Origin: Bacilli bacterium
Lineage (GTDB): Bacteria > Bacillota_I > Bacilli_A > ML615J-28 > CAG-698
DNA length: 35,990 bases
NCBI GenBank assembly: GCA_028691715.1
Contig: JAQUYR010000005.1
Coordinates: 1 to 35,990 of the forward strand
Direction: 5' to 3'
In this document: positions 13,673-23,126 of the stretch, piece by piece
Position numbering within the stretch: position 1 is the first letter of the stretch
Layout of the letters: every line of letters starts with the position of its first letter
Program-made: the position numbers and the translations under genes
Notes under the pieces: model-generated
Database searches by the model: none
Told to the model about the DNA's origin: nothing
What the model saw: only the letters and a program-made list of their open reading frames with translations

Positions 13673-14209
13673 ATGGACATTGGGGTAAAAATAAAAAGAT
13701 TAAGAGTCTTGTGTCAACTCACACAAGAAGAATTGGCAAATCGTTGTGAACTCACCAAAGGGTATATTTCCCAGATTGAGAATGATTTAACAAGTCCTTC
13801 CATTAGTACTCTAACTGACATTTTAATAGCTCTAGGAACAAATTTGAAAGAGTTTTTTAATGATGGTGAAGATGATGAAAAAATCGTCTTTACAAAAGAA
13901 GATTATATTGTGAAGGAAGAAAAAAACCATACGATGACCTGGTTAGTTCCTAACAGTCAGAAAAACGAGATGGAACCAATCCTGTTTACTTTAGAGGCAA
14001 ATAGTGAAACAACAATAGATATGCCCCATGAAGGTCAGGAATTTGGTTACATTCTTGAAGGGGAAATCGTCATCGTTCTTGGTGGAAAAAATATCTCGTG
14101 TAAAAAGGGTGAAACATTCTATTTTACAACTGATAAAAATCACTACTTAAAGAATACTACGAGGAAAATTGCAAAGATTATTTGGGTTACTAGCCCACCA
14201 AACTTTTAG
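13673..14209 (+). CDS. XRE-cupin transcriptional regulator of polyamine uptake
   Basis: 178 aa. Residues 1-62 are a Cro/CI-type helix-turn-helix (GVKIKRLRVLCQLTQEELA, KGYISQIEN). Residues about 100-176 are a single cupin barrel (PHEGQEFGYILEGEIVIVLG, then KKGETFYFTTDKNHYLKN), which binds the effector. This two-domain type heads potABCD operons in many Bacillota and is taken to sense polyamines. AAGGGAGA gives the ribosome binding site; potA follows 15 bp after the stop. The repeated sites in its own leader suggest autoregulation of the whole operon. Confidence 0.88.
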   Translation: MDIGVKIKRLRVLCQLTQEELANRCELTKGYISQIENDLTSPSISTLTDILIALGTNLKEFFNDGEDDEKIVFTKEDYIVKEEKNHTMTWLVPNSQKNEMEPILFTLEANSETTIDMPHEGQEFGYILEGEIVIVLGGKNISCKKGETFYFTTDKNHYLKNTTRKIAKIIWVTSPPNF

Positions 14210-14224
14210 AATGGATTATAAGAT

Positions 14225-15739
14225 ATGAGAAAAAAGAATGTGATCATCGAATTAATTGGTGTCTCAAAGGAATTTGATGGAAATACTGTTGTTGATGATT
14301 TTAATTTATATGTGAAAAAAGGGGAATTCATAACCTTTTTGGGCCCATCTGGCTGTGGTAAAACCACCACTCTTAGGATGATTGCTGGCTTTGAAATGCC
14401 GACGACTGGGCAAATTTTGTTAAATGGTCAGGATATTACATCGCTTCCTCCATTTAAAAGACCAGTTAATACTGTCTTCCAGCGTTATGCTTTGTTCCCT
14501 CATTATGATGTGTATGACAATGTAGCTTTTGGTTTAAAGATGAAAAAAATCAAAGGGGAAGTTATAAATAAAAATGGTGAGACTGTTGAAGTCAAAAGAA
14601 AACTAACAGTTGAAGAGATAGATGAGAAGGTTACTAAGGCCTTAAAAATCGTTGATCTTGAGGAGTTTGAATCTCGTGATATTTCCACTCTGTCTGGAGG
14701 GCAACAACAAAGAGTTGCTATTGCCCGAGCAATAGTCAATGAACCAGAAATATTGTTGCTTGATGAACCACTAGGAGCTCTTGATTTAAAAATGAGAAAA
14801 GAGATGCAACTTGAATTAAAGGAAATGCATAAGAAATTGGGAATCACCTTCATTTATGTAACTCATGACCAAGAAGAGGCTTTAACAATGTCAGATACAA
14901 TTGTGGTCATGAAGGATGGTATGATTCAACAAATCGGAACACCAATGGATATTTATAATGAACCAAAAAATGCCTTTGTTGCCGATTTTATTGGTGAAAG
15001 CAATTTATATAATGGAACAATTACGGGAGAAAAACATGTAATGTTCTTAAATCATATCTTTGAGATGGTTGATGATTTTGCTAAGAATGAAAAAGTGGAC
15101 ATCATTATCAGACCAGAAGACATCTTTTTGATGGATAAGGACAAAGGGATGGTCAATGGAAAATTGGTCAGCAAGATATTCAAAGGTGTTTATTTTGAGT
15201 ATGTTATGATGATTGGTAAAAACGAAGTTGTCATTCACGACACTAAAGAATACGATATCAATCAAGTATTAAGTATCTATATAAAACCTTTTGATATTCA
15301 TATCATGAAAAAAGAGTTCATAAACAATGTTTTTGAGGGATACATCACTAAAAATAATAAGGTTGTTTTTGCTGAAGGAGAGTTTGATTGTGATGTTACA
15401 CAATTGATTCCCAATACAATTCTTGATGATGATGGTTATCTAGTCGATAATAAAGGTGTACGTTATGATTTAACTGATGCCGATGTTAAGGTTGAAATAG
15501 GATTAAAGGATATTGATATCAGTGATAATGAAGAAGACGGTGTAGTTATTGGACAGATAGTTTCCATAATATACAAGGGCGATCATTATCAGGTAATCGT
15601 CAGAACTGAAGATTATGATGATTTTGTCATTGATACTGAATATACTTGGAATGAAGATGATACAGTCAGTGTCGCTATTCTTCCTGAAAATATAAAGATG
15701 ACACTAAAGGCTGAGGCTAAAAACTATGTCAAGGATTAG
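14225..15739 (+). CDS. potA: Spermidine/putrescine ABC transporter ATP-binding protein, extended form
   Basis: 504 aa, clearly longer than the 378 aa of Escherichia coli PotA. The nucleotide-binding domain has Walker [10 protein letters not shown] (40-48), Q-loop Gln86, signature LSGGQ (156-160), Walker B LLLDEP (177-182) and switch His214. A charged insert of about 25 residues (about 106-131, [18 protein letters not shown]) lies in the helical region. From about 250 on there are repeated beta-rich segments of the TOBE/MOP kind, roughly two units (about 255-355 and 415-500), with many acidic residues. It powers polyamine import with PotB, PotC and PotD. The last 14 bp overlap potB. Confidence 0.92.
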   Translation: MRKKNVIIELIGVSKEFDGNTVVDDFNLYVKKGEFITFLGPSGCGKTTTLRMIAGFEMPTTGQILLNGQDITSLPPFKRPVNTVFQRYALFPHYDVYDNVAFGLKMKKIKGEVINKNGETVEVKRKLTVEEIDEKVTKALKIVDLEEFESRDISTLSGGQQQRVAIARAIVNEPEILLLDEPLGALDLKMRKEMQLELKEMHKKLGITFIYVTHDQEEALTMSDTIVVMKDGMIQQIGTPMDIYNEPKNAFVADFIGESNLYNGTITGEKHVMFLNHIFEMVDDFAKNEKVDIIIRPEDIFLMDKDKGMVNGKLVSKIFKGVYFEYVMMIGKNEVVIHDTKEYDINQVLSIYIKPFDIHIMKKEFINNVFEGYITKNNKVVFAEGEFDCDVTQLIPNTILDDDGYLVDNKGVRYDLTDADVKVEIGLKDIDISDNEEDGVVIGQIVSIIYKGDHYQVIVRTEDYDDFVIDTEYTWNEDDTVSVAILPENIKMTLKAEAKNYVKD

Positions 15740-16523
15740 ATTTTCTCGTAAGCAATTATCTCTTCCATATGCTCTGTTTTTGTTGTTCTTTGTCGTTTTT
15801 CCCCTATTCTTGATAATCTACTATGCTTTTACAGGAAATGATGGGAATTTCACATTAAACAATTTTATTAATTTCTTTAGTGATAATACCAAGCTCAATG
15901 TGCTTTTAATCAGCGTTGTAATCGGCTTTGGTAATACTGTCATTTGCTTATTGCTGGGATACCCAGTAGCGATGATTTTGAGTAACAAAACCTATAATAA
16001 GAGCAAAGTAATTGTAATGCTCTTTGTCATGCCGATGTGGATAAACTTTGTTTTAAGAATTGCCGCAACAAGAGATTTGCTTTATTGGATTGGAATCAAT
16101 GGCGGTGAATATCCATATCTAGCAACCATGATTGGTATGGTTTACAATTATCTGCCATTTACAATTCTTCCTCTTTATACGACGATGTTAAAGATGGATA
16201 AGAGTTTAATCGAGGCTTCATATGATTTAGGAGCCAATAAAAATCAAACATTTGTTAAGACAATAATTCCTATGACAATGCCAGGAGTTATCAGTGCTGC
16301 CACGATGGTTTTCATGCCCACTATGTCCTCTTTTGTCATCAGTGATGTCATGGGAGAGAATAAGATTCAATTAATAGGTAATTCAATTCAACTCAATTTT
16401 GAACAGGGTCAATGGCATAGCGGTAGTCTAATCGCTTTAATTATGTTAATCATTATTGGTATATCTATGTTAGCAACAAAAAATGTTCAAAAACAAGAAA
16501 ATGTTCGTGGTAGTTTATGGTAA
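15726..16523 (+). CDS. potB: Spermidine/putrescine ABC transporter permease PotB
   Basis: 265 aa, six predicted membrane segments. The cytoplasmic EAA loop is [25 protein letters not shown], which contacts the ATPase. It forms the channel with PotC. GAGG lies about 8 bases before the ATG, inside the potA reading frame (14-bp overlap), and the end overlaps potC by 7 bp; such tight coupling supports equal production of the subunits. Confidence 0.93.
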   Translation: MSRIRFSRKQLSLPYALFLLFFVVFPLFLIIYYAFTGNDGNFTLNNFINFFSDNTKLNVLLISVVIGFGNTVICLLLGYPVAMILSNKTYNKSKVIVMLFVMPMWINFVLRIAATRDLLYWIGINGGEYPYLATMIGMVYNYLPFTILPLYTTMLKMDKSLIEASYDLGANKNQTFVKTIIPMTMPGVISAATMVFMPTMSSFVISDVMGENKIQLIGNSIQLNFEQGQWHSGSLIALIMLIIIGISMLATKNVQKQENVRGSLW

Positions 16524-17314
16524 AAAAATTTTTTGCTAAGGCTTATATCATCATAATGCTACTTTTTATGTATGCTCCATTGTTGGTGTTGGCGATATTT
16601 AGTTTTACTAATACTCAAAACATCGGTACATGGAATGGGTTTTCTTTTGAATTATATGGATTAATGTTCAAAAATAAGGACATAATGAATGCCCTTTATA
16701 ACACAATTACCGTAGCTATAGCCTCAAGTATTGTTGCTACTATTCTAGGAACACTAGGAGCTATCGGTATCTTTTATAGCAGTAAAAAAGTAAAGAAATC
16801 AATGGAGGCTGTATCACAAATTCCCGTGTTGAATGCGGAAATAGTAACAGCTCTATCGCTGACAATTCTTTTCGTTTTTGTTGGTATTGAGTTTAATTTT
16901 ATAACTTTATTGATTGGACATGTCGTTTTAACGGTTCCCTTTGTTGTTTTAAGTGTGACACCCAAGTTAAAACAGATGGATCCTAGTATTTATGAGGCAG
17001 CGCTAGATTTAGGAGCAACTCCTAATAAAGCGTTATGGAAAGTTATTATGCCTGAGATTATGCCAGGAGTATTTTCTGGTTTCGTTCTAGCAATCACCCT
17101 GTCTTTAGACGATTATATTATTACGGCATTTACTCGTAATAATTCTTTTCAAACACTGAGCACTTATGTTTATGGAGCTACTGCAAGAAAGGGTGCATTA
17201 CCACCAGCTTTAAGGGCCTTGTCAACAATAATCTTCATTGTCATATTGATTGGCTTGATTGTTGTCAATGCGAAAACTAAAAATAATAATGGAATAAAAA
17301 AGGAGAGACATTAA
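16517..17314 (+). CDS. potC: Spermidine/putrescine ABC transporter permease PotC
   Basis: 265 aa, six predicted membrane segments. The EAA loop is EAALDLGATPNKALWKVIMPEIMPG. It is followed by LSLDDYIITAFT, a conserved PotC segment. It is the heterodimer partner of PotB. The start overlaps potB by 7 bp and the stop shares one base with the potD start. Confidence 0.93.
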   Translation: MVKKFFAKAYIIIMLLFMYAPLLVLAIFSFTNTQNIGTWNGFSFELYGLMFKNKDIMNALYNTITVAIASSIVATILGTLGAIGIFYSSKKVKKSMEAVSQIPVLNAEIVTALSLTILFVFVGIEFNFITLLIGHVVLTVPFVVLSVTPKLKQMDPSIYEAALDLGATPNKALWKVIMPEIMPGVFSGFVLAITLSLDDYIITAFTRNNSFQTLSTYVYGATARKGALPPALRALSTIIFIVILIGLIVVNAKTKNNNGIKKERH

Positions 17315-18741
17315 TGAAAAAAACAATTTTTTCTTTACTAGTTATGATTATGGCAGTATTTATTATCACTCAAATCAGTGTAAAGGCTGAAGAAGAAGTA
17401 ACATATTTAAGAGTGTATAATTGGTATGAATATATTGAGGATGGTAAAGACGAAGATGGTAATAAAATTACTACTTCAGTAATGGAAGAATGGGAAGCAG
17501 ATTATAAAGCGAGAACTGGTAAAACAGTTAAGGTTGTATATGATATGTTTGAGACCAATGAGATCATGTTGAACACTCTAAAGACTGGTAAAACCAGTTA
17601 TGATTTGGTTTGCCCTTCTGATTATATCATTCAAAAGATGATTAGGGAGGATATGCTTGAGGAAATAGATCTAACAAAGATTCCTAACTATGTAGCTTAT
17701 GCTTCACCATATTTAAAGCAATTGTTTGCTGATAATGGGTGGACAAATTATGCTATCGGTTATATGTGGGGAACTATGGGTTTCATCTATAATCCTGATA
17801 AGGTTTCTGAGAGTGATATCAGCAGTTGGACAATTCTTTGGAATGAAGCATATAAGAATCGTTCTACAGCTAAAAATAGTGTTCGTGATACTTATATAAT
17901 CGGTGTATTCTATGTTTATCAGGATGAACTAAATCAATTAGCCAGTGATTACAAAAATGAAGTAATTGATGAAGAAACATATAATAAGCAAATCGGTGTT
18001 ATCATGAATAGGACTGATGATGAAACACTGGCTAAGGTTGAAGAAGCTTTGAATTTAATGAAAGCCAATATCTATGGATTTGAAGTGGATAGTGGTAAAA
18101 AAGATATCGTGACTGGTAAGATTGATATCAACTTTGCTTGGAGTGGCGATGCTGTTTATGCCATGGATACAGCAGAAGAAGAAAATGATATGGAATTAAA
18201 TTATATCGTTCCCGATGAAGGCAGTAATGTCTGGTTTGATGGTTGGGTAATGCCCAAAGGTGCTAATGTTGATCTAGCATCTGACTTTATCAACTATTTA
18301 TCTCTACCAGAAGTAGCAGTTAAAAATATGAATAAAATTGGATATACTTCAGCAATCGCTGGTGATGCAATATTTGATCAGATTATCGACTGGTATGGTG
18401 AAGAAGATGGTATAGAAGTCGATTTGAGCTATTTCTTCAATGGTACATTATCAGATGACAGGCTGACTGATGGAAAGGCTATTGTTACAATAAACGAAAG
18501 AGGGCGCCAATTTGATGCTCAATATCCTGATGAAGAAATAATAGCAAGATGTGGTGTTATGGAAGATTTTGGAGACCGCAATGAAGCAGTTTTAGAAATG
18601 TGGCAAAGAGTAAAGGGTAATGAAGTATCAATCTGGGTTATTCTGGGAATTGTTTTGTTCATTTCTGGTGGAGTTGTAGCATATATATTGAATAATAAAT
18701 CTAAGAAAGTCAGAAACAATAGGTTGAAGAAAAGAGTTTAA
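17314..18741 (+). CDS. potD: Polyamine-binding protein PotD with a C-terminal membrane anchor
   Basis: 475 aa, longer than the roughly 350 aa of typical PotD. The N-terminus is a signal peptide (residues 1-25, KAEEE after cleavage) with no cysteine lipobox. The binding domain begins at YLRVYNWYEYIEDG and includes YDLVCPSDYII and INFAWSGDAVYAMD, which are usual ligand-pocket segments. Residues about 438-459 form a hydrophobic helix followed by a basic tail (KSKKVRNNRLKKRV). The protein is therefore expected to stay outside the cell with its C-terminus in the membrane, replacing the usual lipid anchor. No LPxTG motif is present. AGGAGAGA gives the ribosome binding site. Confidence 0.9.
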   Translation: MKKTIFSLLVMIMAVFIITQISVKAEEEVTYLRVYNWYEYIEDGKDEDGNKITTSVMEEWEADYKARTGKTVKVVYDMFETNEIMLNTLKTGKTSYDLVCPSDYIIQKMIREDMLEEIDLTKIPNYVAYASPYLKQLFADNGWTNYAIGYMWGTMGFIYNPDKVSESDISSWTILWNEAYKNRSTAKNSVRDTYIIGVFYVYQDELNQLASDYKNEVIDEETYNKQIGVIMNRTDDETLAKVEEALNLMKANIYGFEVDSGKKDIVTGKIDINFAWSGDAVYAMDTAEEENDMELNYIVPDEGSNVWFDGWVMPKGANVDLASDFINYLSLPEVAVKNMNKIGYTSAIAGDAIFDQIIDWYGEEDGIEVDLSYFFNGTLSDDRLTDGKAIVTINERGRQFDAQYPDEEIIARCGVMEDFGDRNEAVLEMWQRVKGNEVSIWVILGIVLFISGGVVAYILNNKSKKVRNNRLKKRV

Positions 18742-18759
18742 TAACTCTTTTCTTTTTTT
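18729..18759 (+). terminator. Terminator of the pot operon
   Basis: A 10-bp stem (18729-18738 with 18743-18752) around a TAAT loop that contains the potD stop codon, followed by seven T (18753-18759). Confidence 0.88.
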
Positions 18760-18783
18760 ATGGAAAATAATTTAAAAAACATT

Positions 18784-18811
18784 TTGAAAAACTAAAAAAT
18801 TATAGTATAAT
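18784..18811 (+). promoter_or_regulatory. Promoter of the EF-G-like gene
   Basis: TTGAAA (18784-18789), 16 bases, TATAAT (18806-18811), again preceded by TAG. Confidence 0.65.
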
Positions 18812-18855
18812 AATCATAGTGCGAATACGTTTTCTTTTATAAGGAGGTATATTTA

Positions 18856-20916
18856 ATGAAAGAGTATAAAACTAGCAAAATTAGAAATGTCACATTGATG
18901 GGACATTTGGGTAGTGGCAAAACGAGTTTGGGTGAATCCTTATTATTTGCTACAAAGGCAATTGAAAAGAAGGGCGAAGTAGAGAAAAAAACTACTGTCG
19001 GCGACTATTCAGTTGAAGAGCAACTACGCCAAACCACATTGACATCTTCATTACTTCCATGTGAATGGAAAGATTACAAGATCAACTTCATTGACACTCC
19101 AGGATCTGAAGAATTTATAGGTGATATTGAAAATGTATTATCTAGTACTGATGGTGCTGTTATTTTAATCGATGCTACAAAAGGTGTTGAAGTTGGTACT
19201 GAAAGAGTTTGGGATGAACTTCATAAACGCAATATCCCAACAATAATTTTTATCAATAAAATGGACAAAGAAAATATCAAGTTTGATGAAGTAGTCGCTT
19301 CTATTAATAAAAAATTAAGCAAAAATGCAACCGCTTTCACATGGCCAATTGGTGGCACTAATGACTTCCGCGGCTTTGTTAACCTGTTAGATAAATCAGC
19401 GGTATTATTTGATGGCAACTCATGTAAAGAGGGTCCAATACCAACAGAACTTAGTAAAAAGGTTGAAGAGGTTAACGGCGAACTTATTGAAAAGGTTGCT
19501 GAGACATCAGAAGAATTGATGGAAAAATATTTCAGTGGTGAAGAACTGACAGCAGAAGAGATAAGAGAAGGATTAAAACTAGGAGTTTCTGATTCTGAAC
19601 TATTCCCCGTTTTGGTCGGCTCCGGAACAAAGAATGTCGGTGTAGAAACATTGCTTGACATGATTATAAATTTCTTACCAGCACCAGATGAAAGACCTCT
19701 TAAAGAGGGATTTGATGCCAATAAAAAAGAAGTTACTAGAGAAATGAATGATTCTGCTCCTTTAGCAGCATACGTTTTTAAGACAACAATCGATCCATTT
19801 GTTGGTACTATTAGTTTCTTCAAGGTATATTCAGGATCATTGAAATCGGGTCAGGAAGTATATATTCCATCGACGGGAACTACTGTTAAAATTGCTCAGA
19901 TTTTTACTGTTATGGGAAAAAATCAGATTTCTGTTGATGTTGTCAATGCTGGTGATATCGCCTGTGTTGCCAAAGTATCGGAATTTTATAATGGTCTGAC
20001 ATTCTGTGATAAAAAGGATCCAATCACTTATCCAAAAAATGAACATCCTACTCCAATAATCTATGTTGCTATTCAACCAAAGAATAAAAATGATGAGGAT
20101 AAATTATCGGGATCACTTCAAAAATTACGCTTAGAGGATGAGACTTTTGAGATACTTAGAAATCCAGAAACTGCTCAACAACTAATCGGTGGTCAAGGAA
20201 TGACACATCTTGGATATGTTTTAGAAAAGATGCGCAATATGTTTAAAGTTGAAATGGAAACTTCTGATCCAAAAATCGTTTATCGCGAGACAATCAAGGC
20301 AAAGGGTGAGGCCCAGGGACGTCATAAAAAACAGTCTGGTGGAGCTGGACAATTTGGTGATGTTTGGATTCGCTTTGAACCATGTAAAGAAGATTTCATC
20401 TTTGCTGAAGAAGTTGTCGGTGGAGCTGTTCCAAAAAACTATTTCCCTGCTGTTGAAAAGGGATTGATTGAAACATTAGAACATGGTCCATTAGCTGGTT
20501 TCCCAGTAATCGGAGTAAAAGCAACACTATTTTATGGCTCTTACCATCCAGTTGATTCCAATGAATTATCATTTAAATTAGCTGCTGGATTGGCTTTTAA
20601 AAATGCTATTGATAAGATTAAACCAACAATACTTGAACCTATATGTGAAGTAAGTGTTACAGTAAAGGATGAATTTGTTGGTGATATCATGGGTGATATG
20701 ACTAAACGTCGTGGACGCGTATTGGGTATGGAACAAGGTCACGGAATGCAAACAATCGTTGCTGAGGTTCCAGAAGCCGAAATTATCAAGTATGCAACCG
20801 ATTTGAAAGCAATGACTCAAGCAAGCGGTCGTTTTAGCCGTAAGTTTATCCGCTATGATGAAGTTCCTGAATTATTAATCAAGAAAATCATTGAAGAGTA
20901 TAAGAAAGAAAAATAA
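18856..20916 (+). CDS. Elongation factor G-like GTPase (EF-G paralogue)
   Basis: 686 aa, similar to EF-G in length and domain order. G1 is GHLGSGKTS (16-24), G3 is DTPGSEEF (80-87), G4 is NKMD (134-137). Domain II is at about 300-385, domain III at about 400-480, and domain IV, which enters the decoding site, contains GGAVPKNYFPAVEKG and YHPVDSNELSFKLAAG. In true EF-G the G3 motif is DTPGHVDF, whose His activates GTP hydrolysis; here the position is Ser84. This places it in the EF-G-like paralogue group rather than as the housekeeping fusA, and its ribosomal role is not established. AAGGAGGT before the ATG is a perfect ribosome binding site, suggesting strong translation. Confidence 0.88.
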   Translation: MKEYKTSKIRNVTLMGHLGSGKTSLGESLLFATKAIEKKGEVEKKTTVGDYSVEEQLRQTTLTSSLLPCEWKDYKINFIDTPGSEEFIGDIENVLSSTDGAVILIDATKGVEVGTERVWDELHKRNIPTIIFINKMDKENIKFDEVVASINKKLSKNATAFTWPIGGTNDFRGFVNLLDKSAVLFDGNSCKEGPIPTELSKKVEEVNGELIEKVAETSEELMEKYFSGEELTAEEIREGLKLGVSDSELFPVLVGSGTKNVGVETLLDMIINFLPAPDERPLKEGFDANKKEVTREMNDSAPLAAYVFKTTIDPFVGTISFFKVYSGSLKSGQEVYIPSTGTTVKIAQIFTVMGKNQISVDVVNAGDIACVAKVSEFYNGLTFCDKKDPITYPKNEHPTPIIYVAIQPKNKNDEDKLSGSLQKLRLEDETFEILRNPETAQQLIGGQGMTHLGYVLEKMRNMFKVEMETSDPKIVYRETIKAKGEAQGRHKKQSGGAGQFGDVWIRFEPCKEDFIFAEEVVGGAVPKNYFPAVEKGLIETLEHGPLAGFPVIGVKATLFYGSYHPVDSNELSFKLAAGLAFKNAIDKIKPTILEPICEVSVTVKDEFVGDIMGDMTKRRGRVLGMEQGHGMQTIVAEVPEAEIIKYATDLKAMTQASGRFSRKFIRYDEVPELLIKKIIEEYKKEK

Positions 20917-20922
20917 AAAACT

Positions 20923-20944
20923 GGGCTATTTAATATAGCCCTTT
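20923..20944 (+). terminator. Weak terminator after the EF-G-like gene
   Basis: Stem GGGCTAT (20923-20929) with ATAGCCC (20935-20941), loop TTAAT, followed only by TTT. Some readthrough into the pseudouridine synthase gene is likely, since no clear promoter lies between. Confidence 0.6.
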
Positions 20945-20959
20945 AATTATAGGTGAAAT

Positions 20960-21793
20960 ATGAGACTAGAATATATTGTTGATGTTGAAGAAATGATGAT
21001 CAAGGATTATATTTTATCAATCGGTCTATCACAAAGACTGGCTAAAAAAATAAAACTATACGGAAATATGTCGGTTAATGGTCTTGCAGTGAAAAATTAT
21101 GAAAAGGTTAGACGGGGAGATATTTTAGTTTTAGAGTATGATGAAATGATGAATGAAGATATTAAAGTAAATATGGAGAAAGTTGATATCCTATATGAAG
21201 ATGAATGTTTATTGGTCGTCAACAAACCAGTTGATTTAGCATCACAACCATCAAGAAAACATCAGGATGATAATTTGGTTTCAAGGCTAAAGGGTTATTT
21301 TATAAATAAAGGAATAACTTCAAACATTCATATTGTGAACCGCCTTGATTATTCAACATCCGGTCTTTTAATAGTCGCCAAAACAGGAAATATTCATCAT
21401 CAGTTGACCAAAGATAACAATATCAAGAGAAAATACCTAGCAATCGTTGAGGGAAAATTTATAGATAAAGTGGGAAGAATTAGTCTACCAATTGCTAGAG
21501 TTGAAGAATACAACATTAAAAGAGCAGTTGATTATAAAGGACAGGAAGCAATAACTAACTACAGAGTTCTTAAGGAGAAGGATGATACTAGTATAGTGGA
21601 ACTATGTTTAGAAACTGGAAGGACTCATCAAATAAGAGTCCATCTCTCCTATCTTGGTCATCCAGTATTGGGAGATAAGTTATATGGCAAAGAAAATGAT
21701 CGCTTATATCTTCATTGTTTCTATTTAGAATTTCCTCATCCACTAACGAATAAAATAATAAAAATTGAAAATAAACCAAAATGGAATGTTTGA
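20960..21793 (+). CDS. RluA-family pseudouridine synthase
   Basis: 277 aa. An N-terminal S4-like RNA-binding part (about 15-62, LSQRLAKKIKLYGNMSVNG) precedes the catalytic domain. The catalytic Asp is D130 in NRLDYSTSGLLI; the usual HRLD is NRLD here. ETGRTHQIRVHLSYLGHPVLGD is the second conserved block, followed by LHCFYLEFPHP. It isomerises uridine in 23S rRNA or tRNA; the target position cannot be told. TAGGTGA precedes the ATG. Confidence 0.9.
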   Translation: MRLEYIVDVEEMMIKDYILSIGLSQRLAKKIKLYGNMSVNGLAVKNYEKVRRGDILVLEYDEMMNEDIKVNMEKVDILYEDECLLVVNKPVDLASQPSRKHQDDNLVSRLKGYFINKGITSNIHIVNRLDYSTSGLLIVAKTGNIHHQLTKDNNIKRKYLAIVEGKFIDKVGRISLPIARVEEYNIKRAVDYKGQEAITNYRVLKEKDDTSIVELCLETGRTHQIRVHLSYLGHPVLGDKLYGKENDRLYLHCFYLEFPHPLTNKIIKIENKPKWNV

Positions 21794-21798
21794 AATGC

Positions 21799-21827
21799 TT
21801 GTAATAAATAAAAATATTTAGTATAAT
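21799..21827 (+). promoter_or_regulatory. Promoter of the frameshifted lipoprotein gene
   Basis: TTGTAA (21799-21804), 17 bases, TATAAT (21822-21827), preceded by TTTAG. Confidence 0.6.
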
Positions 21828-21855
21828 AGTAGTATTGAAAAGTAAAGGTGAAAAT

Positions 21856-23026
21856 ATGAAAAAAGTATTTGGAATTATTGTTTTAAGCTTAACTTGTTTA
21901 TTCTTAGTAGCTTGTGGTGGTAATGAACCTACTGAGTATAAAATCAGTCTAACAGGACCAAGCACAGTTGAAGTTGAAGATGAAATTACTTTAGAAGCTA
22001 AGGTAAATGATTTGGAAAATCCTGTTTTTGTTTGGAAATCAGAGAATGAAAAAAATTGCTACAGTCGTTGATGGAAAAGTAATGGGTATTTCTGTTGGGA
22101 AAGTAAATATTACTGTTAGTGTTAAAGATAACGAAGAGATTGAAGCAGTGACAAAGGAAATCGAAGTTACTGAAAAGGCAATCCAATATAATATTATTGT
22201 CTCTAAAGACATTTTAAATTTAGTTATAGGAGATGAAGAAACAGTTACAGCAACTGTAACCCCTGAAACAGCCTTGTCATGGACTTCTAATACTTTAGCA
22301 GTCGCTACAGTTGTCGATGGTAAAATTGTTGCTGTTGGTGCTGGTACTGCTACTATATCTGTAACAACAGCTGATGGATTAGCATCAAGAGCAATCAGTG
22401 TTATTGTTACTGCTCCAAAAAATTTGACACCTGAACAGGCTCAAGAAAAATTAGAGAATAAGATCACCGAATATCTTGAGGCAACAGGAGGAAACTTTAC
22501 ACTATATACCAGTGATGGAACCGAAGAATTAACCTTCGCAGTCCAATATAATATCAGTGATAATATTTTTTCTGGCTTGAAATATGTCCTTAGTGGTAGT
22601 TCAGAGGCTCACATTTATTTAAAAGATGGCTATGCTTATATGGCATCTAATGGTACTACTAGTAAAACCGTAGTTAATACTTCCGAAAATCAAAGATTAG
22701 TCAGTCAATACGGCTTTGAAAAAGTAGCTGAACAAGTAATTGCTTATTGCCAGGATAATGCCTTGTTTGATGCGATGACATTTGTCAGTGAAACTGAGAA
22801 TGTGAATAAGTTTGAGATTGATGTTGCTAGTTATGCCGGTTCAGTAATGGACTTTGGTGGTGTAGAAAAGGCCGAATTATATGTCACTGTCGTTGACGGC
22901 GAAGTGACAGAAGTCAAATTAGTCGTTGTCTCAACAGCAACATTTACTATTACAGGAACATTTGGTGGTACTGGAACTCAATCAATCAAATACCCTAGTG
23001 ACTTAAATACATATCCAGAAGTATAA
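21856..23026 (+). pseudogene. Lipoprotein with two Big_2-type Ig-like domains, frameshifted in a 7-A run
   Basis: The start ATG follows AAAGGTGAAAAT. Residues 1-20 are a lipoprotein signal with lipobox LVAC (Cys20). A first bacterial Ig-like domain begins at EYKISLTGPSTV but the frame ends at 22071. The rest continues in another frame (IATVVDGKVMGISVG onward), with a second Ig-like domain (ALSWTSNTLAVATVVDGKIVAVGAGTATI) and an unrecognised beta-rich domain to 23026. Removing one A from the run of seven at 22049-22055 restores a continuous 389-aa surface lipoprotein. This could be a sequencing error, a phase-off state, polymerase slippage or real decay; the remainder of the frame is free of damage, which argues against old decay. 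Confidence 0.85.
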
Positions 23027-23040
23027 ATATTTATAGGTAT

Positions 23041-23067
23041 AAAAAATCCTCTTTTTGAGGATTTTTT
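23041..23067 (+). terminator. Terminator of the lipoprotein gene
   Basis: An 11-bp stem (23041-23051 with 23057-23067), loop TTTTT, with A-run and T-run arms, so it can work in both directions. Confidence 0.88.
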
Positions 23068-23092
23068 ATTTGTTTAAAATTACAATATCTCT

Positions 23093-23120
23093 TTCAAAGA
23101 TAATCTTTTTGTGATATGAT
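23093..23120 (+). promoter_or_regulatory. Promoter of the lplA-glycine cleavage operon
   Basis: TTCAAA (23093-23098), 16 bases, TATGAT (23115-23120). The -10 box ends 6 bases before the lplA ATG, so the transcript would start at or next to the start codon. Confidence 0.55.
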
Positions 23121-23126
23121 ATTAGT

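Noticed and set aside
19221-19823. Minus-strand ORF of 200 residues within the EF-G-like gene
   Set aside because: Shadow of a strongly supported gene in the opposite frame; serine-rich, low-complexity product and no start signals.
23041-23126. Glycine riboswitch before the glycine cleavage operon
   Set aside because: Fewer than 60 bases lie between the preceding terminator and lplA, and they hold the promoter; no aptamer could fit.
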